A stretch of DNA of 48,993 bases from Streptomyces aureocirculatus (GCF_000720475.1 NZ_JOAP01000056.1:1-48993); one strand, 5' to 3'; counted from the stretch's first letter, positions 1 through 8,814 are shown. Notes: generated from the sequence alone by a model not told the origin. A program made the numbers and translations.

Positions 1-295
1 GCTTCGGTGGCGGCGTCGGCGTCGGCTTGGGCGGGGGAGTGGGCTCGGGGGGTCTGGGGGGCGTGGGCTTGGGGGGCTTGGGGGGTTTCGGCGTCGGCTT
101 CGGCGGGGGCGTCGGGGACGGCGTGCACCGCACACCGCTGCCTGCGGCGGCCGTCGCGGTTCCGCCCGACGCGTACGCGCAGGCGTCGGCGGGCGCCGCC
201 GCGGCGCCCGCCGGAGCGCCGAGTAGCAAGGCCAGAGTGAGCAGCGCGAGGGCACGGGTGACGGGGGCCGAACGGCCCCGGGAGGATCCGGGCAC
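1..295 (-). CDS. Proline-rich secreted protein, N-terminal part (runs off window)
   Basis: Only the first ~98 residues are present; the rest lies beyond the left edge. Read on the minus strand from GTG at 295, the product begins with a classic Sec signal peptide: basic VPGSSRGRSAPVTR, then a hydrophobic ALALLTLALLLGAPAG stretch and an Ala-rich cleavage zone near APA-D. A short region with two cysteines follows, then a Pro/Lys/Thr-rich tract (repeats of PPKP, PTPPP) typical of cell-wall-spanning linkers. The signal peptide fixes the reading frame. The start is less certain: no good ribosome binding site precedes GTG 295, and the ATG at 306 is in another frame. Function cannot be assigned; a secreted enzyme or surface protein with a Pro-rich linker is likely. 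Confidence 0.6.
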   Translation of the reverse strand, partial: MPGSSRGRSAPVTRALALLTLALLLGAPAGAAAAPADACAYASGGTATAAAGSGVRCTPSPTPPPKPTPKPPKPPKPTPPRPPEPTPPPKPTPTPPPK

Positions 296-490
296 GAGCA
301 GATCATGAGGCGTGCGCCGCCCGCGCGGGCGCGAGGAGGCGCACGATCGCTCGAAGGGGGGAGCGGTCGGACGGGGGTTCGCCACCCCGAGGAGCGCGTG
401 CCGAGCGATCCCACACCCGTACACCACAGGAAATTTTTTCCCGGGCGCGTTGAACGCTGCGCCCGTTCCTTCTCGTACCTAGGGCCATGC

Positions 491-529
491 GTGACGCAGC
501 AGGCGTCACCGTGACGCGAGTGGCGTCAC
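491..529. promoter_or_regulatory. Two tandem perfect inverted repeats, candidate operator
   Basis: Two copies of GTGACGC-N5-GCGTCAC lie side by side (491-509 and 511-529), separated by one base. Their centres are 20 bp apart, about two helical turns, so dimers would bind the same DNA face. They end 28 bp before the lipoprotein start at 558. The junction GCGTCAC-C-GTGACGC is itself a palindrome. The half-site resembles the BldD half-site TNACNC, but the spacing differs from the classical BldD site, so the binding protein is unknown. Confidence 0.5.
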
Positions 530-557
530 CACGGCTGAGCGACAGCAGGAGTAAGAG

Positions 558-1604
558 ATGCGGCATGTATCAGGGGGCTCCCTCCGGGCCCGGCGGAGCG
601 CCTCGCTCGTAGCGGCGGCTGCGGCCCTGCTGGCGCTGACGACGGCGTGCGGTCAGGAGAAGGGCGAGCAGTCCCCCAAGGGCCAGAACGTGGGCAACGA
701 GGCCCCGGTCAAGGACGGGGCGGGGGCGGGCGACGGCTATGGCTCGGGCAACGGCTACGGCTCGGACTCGGGGAGCGCCGAGGGCGCGAGCAAGGCCAAG
801 TCCGCCGGGAAACTGGCCGTGTGGGACAGCGAGAAGCTCGGCGAGGTCGTCACCGACAGCGCGGGCCTGACGCTCTACCGGTTCGACAAGGACACCGCCC
901 AGCCGCCCAAGTCCAACTGCGACGGCGCCTGCGAGACCGCCTGGCCCGTCGTCGCGGCCAAGGGCTCCGAGGCCGCCCCCGGCGTCGACAAGTCGCTGCT
1001 CGGCGAGGTCACCCGCGCCGACGGCACCGAGCAGCTCACCATCGACGGCTGGCCGATGTACCGCTTCGCCAAGGACAAGAAGCCCGGCGACGCCAAGGGA
1101 CAGGGCGTGGGCGGCACCTGGTACGCGGCGGCGCCCGACGGCAAGAAGGCCGCACCCGGCGCCGGGGGCGGCGCGGACGCAGGCGCGGACGCCGGGGACG
1201 ACGCGGGGGACGCCGGGGACGACGCCGCCCGGCCCGCCGACCCGGCCGGGCTCTCCACCCGCAACGACCCGAAGCTCGGCGAGATCGTCGTCGACAAGAA
1301 CGGCATGACGGTCTACCGCTTCACCAAGGACTCCGCCTGGCCCATGAAGTCGGCGTGCACCGGCGCCTGCCTGAAGAAGTGGCCGGTCGTCGAACCCGTC
1401 GGGAAGAACGAGACCAAGGGCATCCTGAAGAAGGGCTTCGTCACCTTCGACCGGCCCGACGGCATCAAGCAGCAGACGATCGACTGCTGGCCGCTGTACA
1501 CGTTCGCGGGTGACAAGAAGCCCGGCGACACCAACGGTCAGGGCGTCGGCGGCACCTGGTACGCCGCGGCACCGAACGGCAAGGCGGTGGGCGCCACCAA
1601 GTAG
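558..1604 (+). CDS. Lipoprotein with two Secreted_repeat (Lipoprotein_15) domains
   Basis: A 348-residue lipoprotein. An AGGAG ribosome binding site at 548-552 supports ATG 558. The signal peptide ends in the lipobox LTTAC (Cys31), so the mature protein is anchored to the outer face of the membrane. A Gly/Ser/Tyr-rich linker follows, then two similar modules (about 95-200 and 230-340). Each carries LGE(V/I)V-D-G-TxYRF-KD, a C-x3-C pair before W-PVV, and the ending G-Q-GVGGTWYAAAPDGK or PNGK. This is the Secreted_repeat family (COG4315, PF03640), of unknown function. An Ala/Asp/Gly-rich linker separates the modules. S. coelicolor SCO0930 belongs to this family as I recall. A strong hairpin terminator follows at 1639. 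Confidence 0.85.
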   Translation: MRHVSGGSLRARRSASLVAAAAALLALTTACGQEKGEQSPKGQNVGNEAPVKDGAGAGDGYGSGNGYGSDSGSAEGASKAKSAGKLAVWDSEKLGEVVTDSAGLTLYRFDKDTAQPPKSNCDGACETAWPVVAAKGSEAAPGVDKSLLGEVTRADGTEQLTIDGWPMYRFAKDKKPGDAKGQGVGGTWYAAAPDGKKAAPGAGGGADAGADAGDDAGDAGDDAARPADPAGLSTRNDPKLGEIVVDKNGMTVYRFTKDSAWPMKSACTGACLKKWPVVEPVGKNETKGILKKGFVTFDRPDGIKQQTIDCWPLYTFAGDKKPGDTNGQGVGGTWYAAAPNGKAVGATK

Positions 1605-1638
1605 CCCGCCGGGCCCCGAAGGCCCCGCCACCCCTCGG

Positions 1639-1679
1639 CCGGTCCGTTCCTTCCGCACCAAAGGGAAGGAATGGGCCGG
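1639..1679 (+). terminator. Intrinsic terminator after the lipoprotein gene
   Basis: A 16-bp stem (1639-1654 with 1664-1679), fully paired if two G-U pairs are allowed, closes a 9-nt loop. A pyrimidine-rich TTCTTCGGTGTGTG tail follows. It starts 34 bp after the lipoprotein stop and should isolate that gene from the methyltransferase-rmdA unit downstream. Confidence 0.7.
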
Positions 1680-1834
1680 TTCTTCGGTGTGTGTACGGCA
1701 CTTGCCAACGGCAGTGACCGAGAACGGACGGCCAATTTCCGTTTTGACTCGCTCCGTTGGCCGACGATCAGTAGCCTCACCTTCGAACACCGGCTCGCCT
1801 TGACAACGATCTTTGCCCGATCCTTGGAGTGTTG

Positions 1835-2647
1835 ATGGAGCGTCCCGACTGGGCCCCGCCGGGCATCGACATCGCGATGCCGAGCGTGGCCCGGGTGTAC
1901 GACCACTACCTGGGCGGCTCCCACAACTTCGAGGTGGACCGGGTGGCCGCGCGCAGGGCGATGGAGTTCATGCCGGGACTGCCCAAGATCGTGCAGGCGA
2001 ATCGTGCCTTCATGCGCCGAGCCGTGCGCTTCGCCGTCGGCGAGGGCGTCACCCAGTTCCTCGACATCGGCTCGGGAATCCCTACATTCGGAAACGTGCA
2101 CGAAGTGGCCCAGGGGGCCGACGAGGCCGCGCGCGTCGTGTACGTCGACCACGATCCGGTCGCCGTGGCGCACAGCCGTGCGGTTCTCGAAGACAATGAC
2201 CAGGCCGCTGCGGCCTACGCGGATCTGCGAAAACCCCGCGACATCCTGGGCAGTTCCGAGGTGCGGGACCAGTTGGACCTCGACCGGCCGGTCGCGCTTC
2301 TCCTGGTGGCCATACTCCACTTCGTCGAGGACGCGTACGATCCCTACGCGGCGGTCGCCGAACTGCGGGACGCGTTGGCGCCCGGCAGCCTGATCGCCGT
2401 GACACATGCCTCGTACGAAGGGATACCGGTTCCGCAGGAACAGGCCGGCGGGACCGTCGGCGTATACAAGGACATCCGCAATCCATTGATCATGCGATCG
2501 CGTGCCGAGATCGCGCGGTTCTTCGAGGGATACGACATGGTGGAACCCGGCCTCGTGCCGATGCCGCACTGGCGGGCCGACACGGAGCTCGTGGACGAGG
2601 ACCCGTGGTCCTTCTCCGGGTTCGCCGGCGTGGGACGCAAGCGTTGA
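1835..2647 (+). CDS. SAM-dependent methyltransferase (Methyltransf_19 / DUF574 family)
   Basis: A 270-residue cytosolic protein of the actinobacterial S-adenosyl methyltransferase family PF04672. It opens with the family signature DWAPPGIDIAMPSVARVYD plus the YLGGSHNFEVDR segment. The SAM-binding loop FLDIGSGIPT follows near residue 80, then YVDHDPVAVAHS, where an acidic residue would contact the SAM ribose. ATG 1835 is chosen because GGAG at 1826-1829 sits 5 nt upstream; GTG 1829 would overlap that site. The methyl acceptor is unknown for the family. The stop codon overlaps the TTG start of the cyclic-di-GMP enzyme by 4 nt (TTGA), so the two are probably translated together and may act in one process. 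Confidence 0.85.
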   Translation: MERPDWAPPGIDIAMPSVARVYDHYLGGSHNFEVDRVAARRAMEFMPGLPKIVQANRAFMRRAVRFAVGEGVTQFLDIGSGIPTFGNVHEVAQGADEAARVVYVDHDPVAVAHSRAVLEDNDQAAAAYADLRKPRDILGSSEVRDQLDLDRPVALLLVAILHFVEDAYDPYAAVAELRDALAPGSLIAVTHASYEGIPVPQEQAGGTVGVYKDIRNPLIMRSRAEIARFFEGYDMVEPGLVPMPHWRADTELVDEDPWSFSGFAGVGRKR

Positions 2648-4794
2648 GCGCGGAACCGGACGGGCCGGAGGACAGACTGCGCAGGTTCGCCACGATCTGG
2701 AGCCGTGCGCTGTTCCCGGTGACCGCGACCTCGATCACCCGACCCGACTTCGAGCGCCTGCTGCTGCCGCTCGCCCGGCAGTTGCGCGCCGCCCTCGACG
2801 AGCGGGTGTTCGTCGCCGCCGGGAGTGAGGCCGTGGGCGAGTCCCTGGTCGCCGCGCACTGCACCGAGCCGGAGGCGCTGAGCCGCACCCTCGATGTCGT
2901 CGACGCCTACCTCGTCCTCTACTGCGGCGCGGACGGCGGCACCGGTGAACGCGAGGAGCTGCGGGCGCGCTGCTCCCGGATCCAGCACGCCGTCGCGGCC
3001 GGATTCGCCCGGGCGCTGCGCGAGCGGACCCTGATCGAGCAGGAGGCCATCGCCCGGGCCGCCCTGGAGGCGCGCGGCACCGTCGCGGAGGCCCTGCACG
3101 CCAGCGAGGCCCGGTTCCGCGCGGTGTTCCACGGCGCCGCCGTCGGCATCGGCATCGCCGACCTCGACGGCACGGTCCTGGAGGCCAACGACGCGCTGAT
3201 CCGTATGTTCGGCGGCCTGGAGCAGCACCTGCGCGGGCGCAACATGGCCGAGTGGACGCACCCCGACGACTCCCCGCACGTGTGGAAGCTGTACGAGGAG
3301 CTGGTGCGCGGCGACCGTGAGCACTACCGCGTGGAGAAGGCCTTCTACCGTCCCGACGGCACGGTCCTGTGGACCAATCTGACGGTGTCCCTGCTGCGTG
3401 ACGCCGACGGGGCGCCGCAGTACCAGTTGGCGCTGATGGAGGACACCACCGAGCGCAGGCTCCTGAACCTGCGCCTGCGCTACGAGGCCACCCACGACGC
3501 CCTCACCGGACTGCCCAACCGGACGCTGTTCTTCGAGCGCCTGGAGAAGGCGCTCGCGGCCGGTGAAGGCGCCCGGTTCGGGCTCTGCTATCTCGACCTC
3601 GACGGCTTCAAGACCGTCAACGACAGCCTCGGGCACGCGGCGGGCGACCGGCTCCTGGTGGAGGTCGCGGACCGGCTGCAGGCCTGCGCGACCGCGCCGG
3701 GGGAGATGGTGGCGCGGCTCGGCGGCGACGAGTTCGTGGCGCTGACCACGGGCCCCGACACCAAGCGCGAGGTCGACGACCTCGTGGGCCGCATCATGAA
3801 CGCGCTGGCCACCCCGATCCGTGTCGAAGGCCGCGAGCTGACCGTGCGCGGCTCCATCGGCGTCGTCGAGGGACCCGCCGCCGACCGCGGGGCCGCGGAG
3901 GTGCTGCGCAGCGCCGACATCACGATGTACCGCGCCAAGCACGCGGGCGGCAACCGCTACGAACTGGCCGACCCGGAGGCCGACGCCCGCGCCATCACCC
4001 GGCACGGGCTCACCACGGCGCTGCCGGTGGCCCTGGAGCGCGGCGAGTTCTTCATCGAGTACCAGCCCCTCGTGCACCTCGGCGACGGCAGCGTGCGCGG
4101 CGCGGAGGCCCTCGTACGGTGGCTGCACCCGCAGCACGGCGTCATCAGTCCGGACCGCTTCATTCCGCTCGCCGAGCACACCGGACTCATCGTGCCGCTC
4201 GGCCGCTGGGTCCTCGAACAGTCGGTGCGGCAGGCGCGTGCCTGGGAGGCGCGCACCGGAGCGGAGCAGGCCGTGAGCCCGCTGCGCGTCAATGTGAACC
4301 TGTCACCGTGCCAGCTCACCCACCCCGGCCTGGTCTCCGACACCGTGGAGATCCTGGAGCGCGCGGGCCTCGCACCGGACTCGCTGTGCCTGGAGGTCAC
4401 CGAGTCCGCGCTCATCGGCGCCGACGACGACCTGCTGAAGCCGCTGCGCAGGCTCGCCGAGATGGGCGTCGACATCGCGCTCGACGACTTCGGCACCGGC
4501 TACTCCAACCTCGCCAATCTGCGCCGCCTGCCGGTCAGCATCCTCAAGCTCGACCGCGCCTTCACCCAGGGCATGCAGCACTTCCCCGCCGACCCGGTGG
4601 ACCTGAAGATCATCGAAGGCATCGTGTCCCTCGCGCACAGCCTGGACCTGGCCGTCACGGTCGAGGGCGTCGAGACCGGCGCGCAGGCCGACCAACTGCG
4701 TGAGCTGGGCTGCGACACCGCTCAGGGCTGGTACTACGCGCGGCCCGGGCCGCCGGATCGGTTGCACGAGCTGGCGCTCGCCGACACGCGGTAG
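2644..4794 (+). CDS. rmdA: PAS-GGDEF-EAL cyclic-di-GMP turnover protein (RmdA-like)
   Basis: A 716-residue soluble signalling enzyme. An N-terminal helical region (1-150) leads to a PAS domain (about 154-272, with ASEARFRAVFHGAAVGI and a PAC end YQLALMEDTTERR), a GGDEF domain (285-445, motif GGDEF at 360-364) and an EAL domain (455-716). The EAL domain keeps EALVRW (488-), NLSP, DDFGTGYSNL, KLDR and VEGVE, so phosphodiesterase activity looks intact. The residues before GGDEF (APGE) lack the RxxD inhibitory site, so product feedback is unlikely. The architecture matches S. coelicolor RmdA (SCO0928), which controls development through c-di-GMP. TTG 2644 overlaps the methyltransferase stop (TTGA). 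GTG 2605 is an alternative start but gives 43 nt of overlap. Confidence 0.85.
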   Translation: MSAEPDGPEDRLRRFATIWSRALFPVTATSITRPDFERLLLPLARQLRAALDERVFVAAGSEAVGESLVAAHCTEPEALSRTLDVVDAYLVLYCGADGGTGEREELRARCSRIQHAVAAGFARALRERTLIEQEAIARAALEARGTVAEALHASEARFRAVFHGAAVGIGIADLDGTVLEANDALIRMFGGLEQHLRGRNMAEWTHPDDSPHVWKLYEELVRGDREHYRVEKAFYRPDGTVLWTNLTVSLLRDADGAPQYQLALMEDTTERRLLNLRLRYEATHDALTGLPNRTLFFERLEKALAAGEGARFGLCYLDLDGFKTVNDSLGHAAGDRLLVEVADRLQACATAPGEMVARLGGDEFVALTTGPDTKREVDDLVGRIMNALATPIRVEGRELTVRGSIGVVEGPAADRGAAEVLRSADITMYRAKHAGGNRYELADPEADARAITRHGLTTALPVALERGEFFIEYQPLVHLGDGSVRGAEALVRWLHPQHGVISPDRFIPLAEHTGLIVPLGRWVLEQSVRQARAWEARTGAEQAVSPLRVNVNLSPCQLTHPGLVSDTVEILERAGLAPDSLCLEVTESALIGADDDLLKPLRRLAEMGVDIALDDFGTGYSNLANLRRLPVSILKLDRAFTQGMQHFPADPVDLKIIEGIVSLAHSLDLAVTVEGVETGAQADQLRELGCDTAQGWYYARPGPPDRLHELALADTR

Positions 4795-4887
4795 CTGGCG
4801 GGGGCGCCTTGGGCGGTTGCGCCTCGGGGTGCCGCCTGGGGCTTGCTGCGCGGCTGCGGGTGTGTTGCGGCTGGGCGCGCTGTTCCC

Positions 4888-4906
4888 CGCGCCCCTTCGG
4901 GGCGCG
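4888..4906. terminator. Hairpin between convergent genes
   Basis: A perfect 8-bp stem CGCGCCCC / GGGGCGCG with a TTC loop lies between convergent rmdA and the membrane protein gene. The surrounding CCCCGCGCCCCTTCGGGGCGC resembles a common Streptomyces intergenic hairpin. There is no T-tract. Confidence 0.5.
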
Positions 4907-4910
4907 TCGT

Positions 4911-4955
4911 TCAGGGTGCTCCGGCTAAGGGTGCTCCGGCCTAAGGGCGCTCCGG
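4911..4955. repeat. Triplicated 3' end of the membrane protein gene
   Basis: Three tandem copies of a 14-16 bp unit lie at 4911-4924, 4925-4940 and 4941-4955. Read on the minus strand, the copy inside the gene encodes its last residues PERP plus stop; the next encodes PEHP plus TAG; the third encodes PEHP followed by TGA. The stop codon and preceding codons have been duplicated downstream of the true stop. Confidence 0.75.
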
Positions 4956-7784
4956 GGTCGATGTCGTCGACGGGGACGGGCTCGGGGTTTCGACCGGGGA
5001 CGTGACGTTGTTCGCCCATGTCGTCGCGAGGACGGTGGCCACGGCTGCCATGGTCGCGACGAGTACCGCGCTGAGCGGGGTGGCCAGCGAGGAGAGGCGG
5101 CGGAAGTTGCGGATGTGGCCCCACAGCAGGTCCGCCCTGCGCACCAGGCGGATCTCCCAGTACAGGGCGAGGCCGAGGGCCAGGACGGTGCTCTGGGCGA
5201 GCAGCAGGAACACCGAGAGCGCGATCGGCCCCTGCGGCACGCGCAGCCGCGGTACGAGCAGCAGGACCTGCACCGCCGACATCACCGCCCACAGCCAACC
5301 CGCCTTGGCCACCGGGGTGTTGCCCCGCAGCCACGGATACAGATAGCCGTAGGCGAAGCCGTGCGCGAGCCAGACGCAGGTCGGCGCGCCCGCGACGGTC
5401 ACCGCCTCGGGCACCCCGCTGTAGCCGTCGGCCTGCCACAGCGTCCACGCCGTCCACGGCAGGGTGAGCAGCGCGGTGACCGCGGCCGCGGTGATGCCGT
5501 TGCGCCAGGCGGTACGGCCCGCGGAGCCGCCGAGCGCGACGGCCTTGAGCCGCGCCGTCTCGCGTGCCGCGTCCGCCGCGGTGGGCTGCCGCAGGCTCTG
5601 CCAGGTCTCCTCCCAACTGTCGGCGGCCAGCGAGGTGTCGGCGAGGGTGGAGCGGGACGAGGTGAGGAAGCGGTGTCTGCCCTCGGCGAAGAGCAGCGCG
5701 CGGGCCAGGGAGTTGAGCAGCCTGGCGTGGGCGGCGCCGGACAGCGCGTGCAGGCGTTCGGCGTGGGCCGCGCGGGCGGGCGGGAGCAGCAGGTGCGCGC
5801 CCGCCCAGGCGGTGAGCAGGGCGGCTGCCGTGGTCCAGTACGGCAGCCAACTGTCGGGTGAGCCGATGACGGTCGCGGACGCGGCGAACAGGAGCAGCGT
5901 GACGCAGTCGCGGCGGGCCCCGGGGCCCCAGCGGCCACGATCGGTGCCGCCGGCGTAGAGGTGGGCGAGGAGCACGACGACGGCGGCGCACCACATCACC
6001 TGGACGGCGGGGGCGATGGTGCGCACTCCGTAGATGAAGTCGTCGCCGGGCCACTGCCCCGCGAGCTGGGCGAAGAGGTCGCTGGTGGCCGGGCGGTCGG
6101 TCCTGCGCAGCGACGTCCACCACGGGAGCAGGGCGGTGACGAGCACCGCGCCAAGGGCGAGGCGCCCCTTCCAGGCGGGGCGGATCACCGGTGGCAGCAG
6201 CGGGCAGGCCAGCAGGAGCAGCGCGGTCACCCAGGGCACGGGAAGCAGGAATGCCAGGGGCCAGGAGACGCCGACAACACGGTCGGTGAGGGTGACGGTT
6301 CCGTCGACGGGTGAGAGCTGGAACTCCCACGGCAGGACCTGCAGCACCACGACGGCCGCCACCGCCGTCCAGGCCGCCACGGCGAGCGGCGCGGCCCAGG
6401 GCCGCGCGGCGGACCCGCACAGCCGCCACCGCAGCGCCGCGTACACGGCGCAGGCGGCGGCCGACGCGGTCACGACGCAGGTCAGCACGGCCCGGGTCCA
6501 GTGGCCGCCGCCCATGAGCCAGGCCATCAGGACGAGGGCCGGTGCGGGGGCGGCGAGGAGGCAGAGCTCGGCGCGGTGCGGGAAGCGGCCGGCGCGCAGA
6601 CGCAGTGTGACGGTGACCGCGAGCACCGGCAGGACGAACAGGACCGCACCCAGGAGCGTGCCCTGGGTGCGGGACTCCAGGGGCAGGGTGTTGGGGACGA
6701 GCGCGTTGTGCGGATAGCTGACGGCGCCCCAGAGCCAGAACAGGACCCGCCACTTGCTGGAGTAGGAGTGCACGAGCAGCGCGGCGACGGCGCCGAGCAG
6801 CGCGGTGACGGTGAGCGCGACGGCGGCACGGGTCCGCCTGGGGCTCGCGGCCGAGCCGCCGGGTGCGGTGAGGAAGGCGGACAGCGCGCCTACGGTGACG
6901 GCGGCCAGGGCGAGCAGTGAGAGCAGGGCCTCCTGGCTGCTGCCCGGACGGACCTGCCAGGCGGGGCGGCGCTCGCCCTTCTGCGTGGTGCGGGGCCCGA
7001 TGAGCTCGGCCACGACCGACATCGGCGCAGGCCGCTCCGGCAGCGTGTACCGCACCGTTCTCGCCGTCTGCAGGGTCGGCCGCCCGCTCACGCTGAAACC
7101 CCAGCCGCCGGGTACGTCCATGCGCCAGCGCCAGCGTCCCGGCGGGCGCGGTACGGGCTTGGCTTCGGTGTCCACGGGCAGGGTGCCGAGGCGGTAGGCC
7201 ATCTGGGCCCCGCGCTGGAGGTTCGTGAACGTCATGCTGTGCTCGGCCGTGACCGTCACGGTGCCGTGGGCGGACGCCTGGCTGACGGTGCCGCGCTCGG
7301 GGTAGGTCCGGTCCGTGTCGTTGCGCCGGACCGCGAGGGCGGTCGCGTAGCCGCCCGGCATGATGGCGGAGACGCGGCCGAAGAGGACCGGCTGGGCCCT
7401 GAGCCGGGCCACGAGCGGGTCCGACTCGCGCAGCAGCAGCCGGTAATGTGCTGTGACCCGCCAGTCGGCGCCCTTGGCACGGCTGACGCGCACCACGATC
7501 TCACCGCTGCTGCCCTTGCCCGGCCTGTCGTTCGCCGTGGGCACGGGGAGGACCGACGGGTTGGTGGGTTTCAGTGTCCTGAGCCCGGCCTGCGCGCGTT
7601 CCACCTGCTGCCCGGCGACCTGGCGCCGAGTGGTGTCGCCCCACTCGTTCGACGCCCACACCGCACACCCCACGACCACCGCGCACAGCAGCACCACGGC
7701 CGTCGCCCGGCCCGCCGCTCCGCCCGCAGATCTGCCCGCGGCGGTGCTGCCCGCCGCCGTGCCCCCGCCCTGAGCCGTTGCCAT
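4941..7784 (-). CDS. Large integral membrane protein of unknown function (possibly DUF6185)
   Basis: A 947-residue protein. After a basic, Ala/Gly-rich leader comes one membrane helix (AVVLLCAVVVGCAVW). An extracytoplasmic domain of about 240 residues follows, with VTAHYRLLLRES, PGRWRWRMDVPGGW and similar segments. The remaining ~650 residues hold ten or more hydrophobic segments interrupted by a cytoplasmic loop (LHALSGAAHARLLNSLARALLF..., about 640-760). No catalytic motif was recognised. The length and layout recall the Streptomyces-specific DUF6185 family, but this is a weak memory-based suggestion. ATG 7784 is preferred because GGAGG precedes it by 9 nt; a TTG at 7805 is the alternative. 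The gene is monocistronic and convergent with rmdA. Confidence 0.7.
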   Translation of the reverse strand: MATAQGGGTAAGSTAAGRSAGGAAGRATAVVLLCAVVVGCAVWASNEWGDTTRRQVAGQQVERAQAGLRTLKPTNPSVLPVPTANDRPGKGSSGEIVVRVSRAKGADWRVTAHYRLLLRESDPLVARLRAQPVLFGRVSAIMPGGYATALAVRRNDTDRTYPERGTVSQASAHGTVTVTAEHSMTFTNLQRGAQMAYRLGTLPVDTEAKPVPRPPGRWRWRMDVPGGWGFSVSGRPTLQTARTVRYTLPERPAPMSVVAELIGPRTTQKGERRPAWQVRPGSSQEALLSLLALAAVTVGALSAFLTAPGGSAASPRRTRAAVALTVTALLGAVAALLVHSYSSKWRVLFWLWGAVSYPHNALVPNTLPLESRTQGTLLGAVLFVLPVLAVTVTLRLRAGRFPHRAELCLLAAPAPALVLMAWLMGGGHWTRAVLTCVVTASAAACAVYAALRWRLCGSAARPWAAPLAVAAWTAVAAVVVLQVLPWEFQLSPVDGTVTLTDRVVGVSWPLAFLLPVPWVTALLLLACPLLPPVIRPAWKGRLALGAVLVTALLPWWTSLRRTDRPATSDLFAQLAGQWPGDDFIYGVRTIAPAVQVMWCAAVVVLLAHLYAGGTDRGRWGPGARRDCVTLLLFAASATVIGSPDSWLPYWTTAAALLTAWAGAHLLLPPARAAHAERLHALSGAAHARLLNSLARALLFAEGRHRFLTSSRSTLADTSLAADSWEETWQSLRQPTAADAARETARLKAVALGGSAGRTAWRNGITAAAVTALLTLPWTAWTLWQADGYSGVPEAVTVAGAPTCVWLAHGFAYGYLYPWLRGNTPVAKAGWLWAVMSAVQVLLLVPRLRVPQGPIALSVFLLLAQSTVLALGLALYWEIRLVRRADLLWGHIRNFRRLSSLATPLSAVLVATMAAVATVLATTWANNVTSPVETPSPSPSTTSTPERP

Positions 7785-7921
7785 GGGGCGCCCCCTCCCG
7801 CTCAAGGAGAGTCAGGTTAGAGCCGGGCGCACGGCTCGCGGCACCCTCGGGATGGCGTGAAATACCCAGCGCGCAGGGCACTGTCCCGGGGCGCGCGCGA
7901 CGGCTCGCGCCCCCTGGCCGT

Positions 7922-8806
7922 TCAACGCGACAACAGCATCCGCTGCAACTCGCGCGCCGCCCGCGGCGGCGCGACGTCGCTGCGGTGGGCCAGCGCGATG
8001 GTGCGGCGCAGCCGTGGGCGGGACAGGGGAGTCATGCGCAGGTCGCTGCCCGCGCGCTCGGCGACCATGCGGGGGACGACGGCGACGCCGAGTCCCGCGC
8101 GGACGAAGCCGAGGACGGCGTCCATCTCGCCGCCCTCGACGGCGAACTCGGGCTCGAAGCCCTCCGCGCGGCAGGCGGCGACCGTCAGCTCCCGCAGGTC
8201 GTACCCGTGCCGGAACATCACGAGGCGCTCGCCCTGGAGGTCGGCGACCCGAGCGGACGCGCCGAGGCCCGGAGCGCTCGGCGCGGACACCACCACCAGG
8301 TCCTCGCGCAGCAGCTCCACCGTCGTCAGGGCGGGCGACGCCGTCGGCAGCGGAAGCACGACCAGGGCCAGGTCCAGGGCGCCGCGCGCGAGCTGGCGGA
8401 CCAGGTCGTGGCTGCCGCCCTCCTCGATCAGGAGCTGGATGCCGGGGTGCCGGTCGTGGAAGTCGCGCAGGACCTGCGGCAGCAGACCCGTGCAGACGCT
8501 CGGCGTCGCCCCGAGCCGCACCCGGCCCCGGCGCAACTGCACCAGCTCCTGCACCTCGATCCGGGCCGTGTCGGCGTCGGCGAGGATGCGGCGAGCCAGT
8601 GGAAGCAGCGCCTCGCCCGCGTCGGTGAGGGCGATGTTGCCGCGCGCCCGGCTGAACAGCTCGGCGCCCAGCTCGTTCTCCAGGGCCCGCACCTGCTGCG
8701 AGAGCGACGGCTGCGAGACGTGCACCTGCTCGGCGGCGCGCGTGAAGTGCCGGGTCTCGGCGACGGCGACGAAGTAGAGGAGCTGTTGGAACTGCATGGG
8801 CGCCAC
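7922..8806 (-). CDS. LysR-family transcriptional regulator, divergent from sdhCAB
   Basis: A 294-residue regulator. The N-terminal winged helix-turn-helix (MQFQQLLYFVAVAETRHFTRAAEQVHVSQPSLSQQVRALENELG, described in pieces) is canonical LysR. The linker helix LARRILADADTARIEVQEL and a LysR substrate domain follow (about 90-294, starting RVRLGATPSVCTGLLPQVL). GTG 8806 has GAAGG 6 nt upstream, whereas the in-frame ATG at 8797 would be 15 nt from it. The gene is divergent from sdhC with an 85-bp gap containing a LysR box that overlaps its own ribosome binding site. This suggests control of the succinate dehydrogenase operon plus autoregulation. The inducer is unknown; a dicarboxylate would be logical but is inference. 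Confidence 0.9.
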   Translation of the reverse strand: MAPMQFQQLLYFVAVAETRHFTRAAEQVHVSQPSLSQQVRALENELGAELFSRARGNIALTDAGEALLPLARRILADADTARIEVQELVQLRRGRVRLGATPSVCTGLLPQVLRDFHDRHPGIQLLIEEGGSHDLVRQLARGALDLALVVLPLPTASPALTTVELLREDLVVVSAPSAPGLGASARVADLQGERLVMFRHGYDLRELTVAACRAEGFEPEFAVEGGEMDAVLGFVRAGLGVAVVPRMVAERAGSDLRMTPLSRPRLRRTIALAHRSDVAPPRAARELQRMLLSR

Positions 8807-8814
8807 GATACGCC

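Noticed and set aside
491..529. Crp-like site (GTG-N6-GNCAC) in the lipoprotein promoter
   Set aside because: The arm spacing does not fit the Crp pattern; the longer GTGACGC-N5-GCGTCAC symmetry explains the sequence better.
570..1790. Long open frame opposite the lipoprotein gene
   Set aside because: It is a compositional shadow; the opposite strand has the signal peptide, lipobox and conserved repeats.
4303..6753. 816-codon open frame on the minus strand across rmdA and the membrane gene
   Set aside because: Arg/Pro/Ala monotony without domains, and it is out of frame with two well supported genes.
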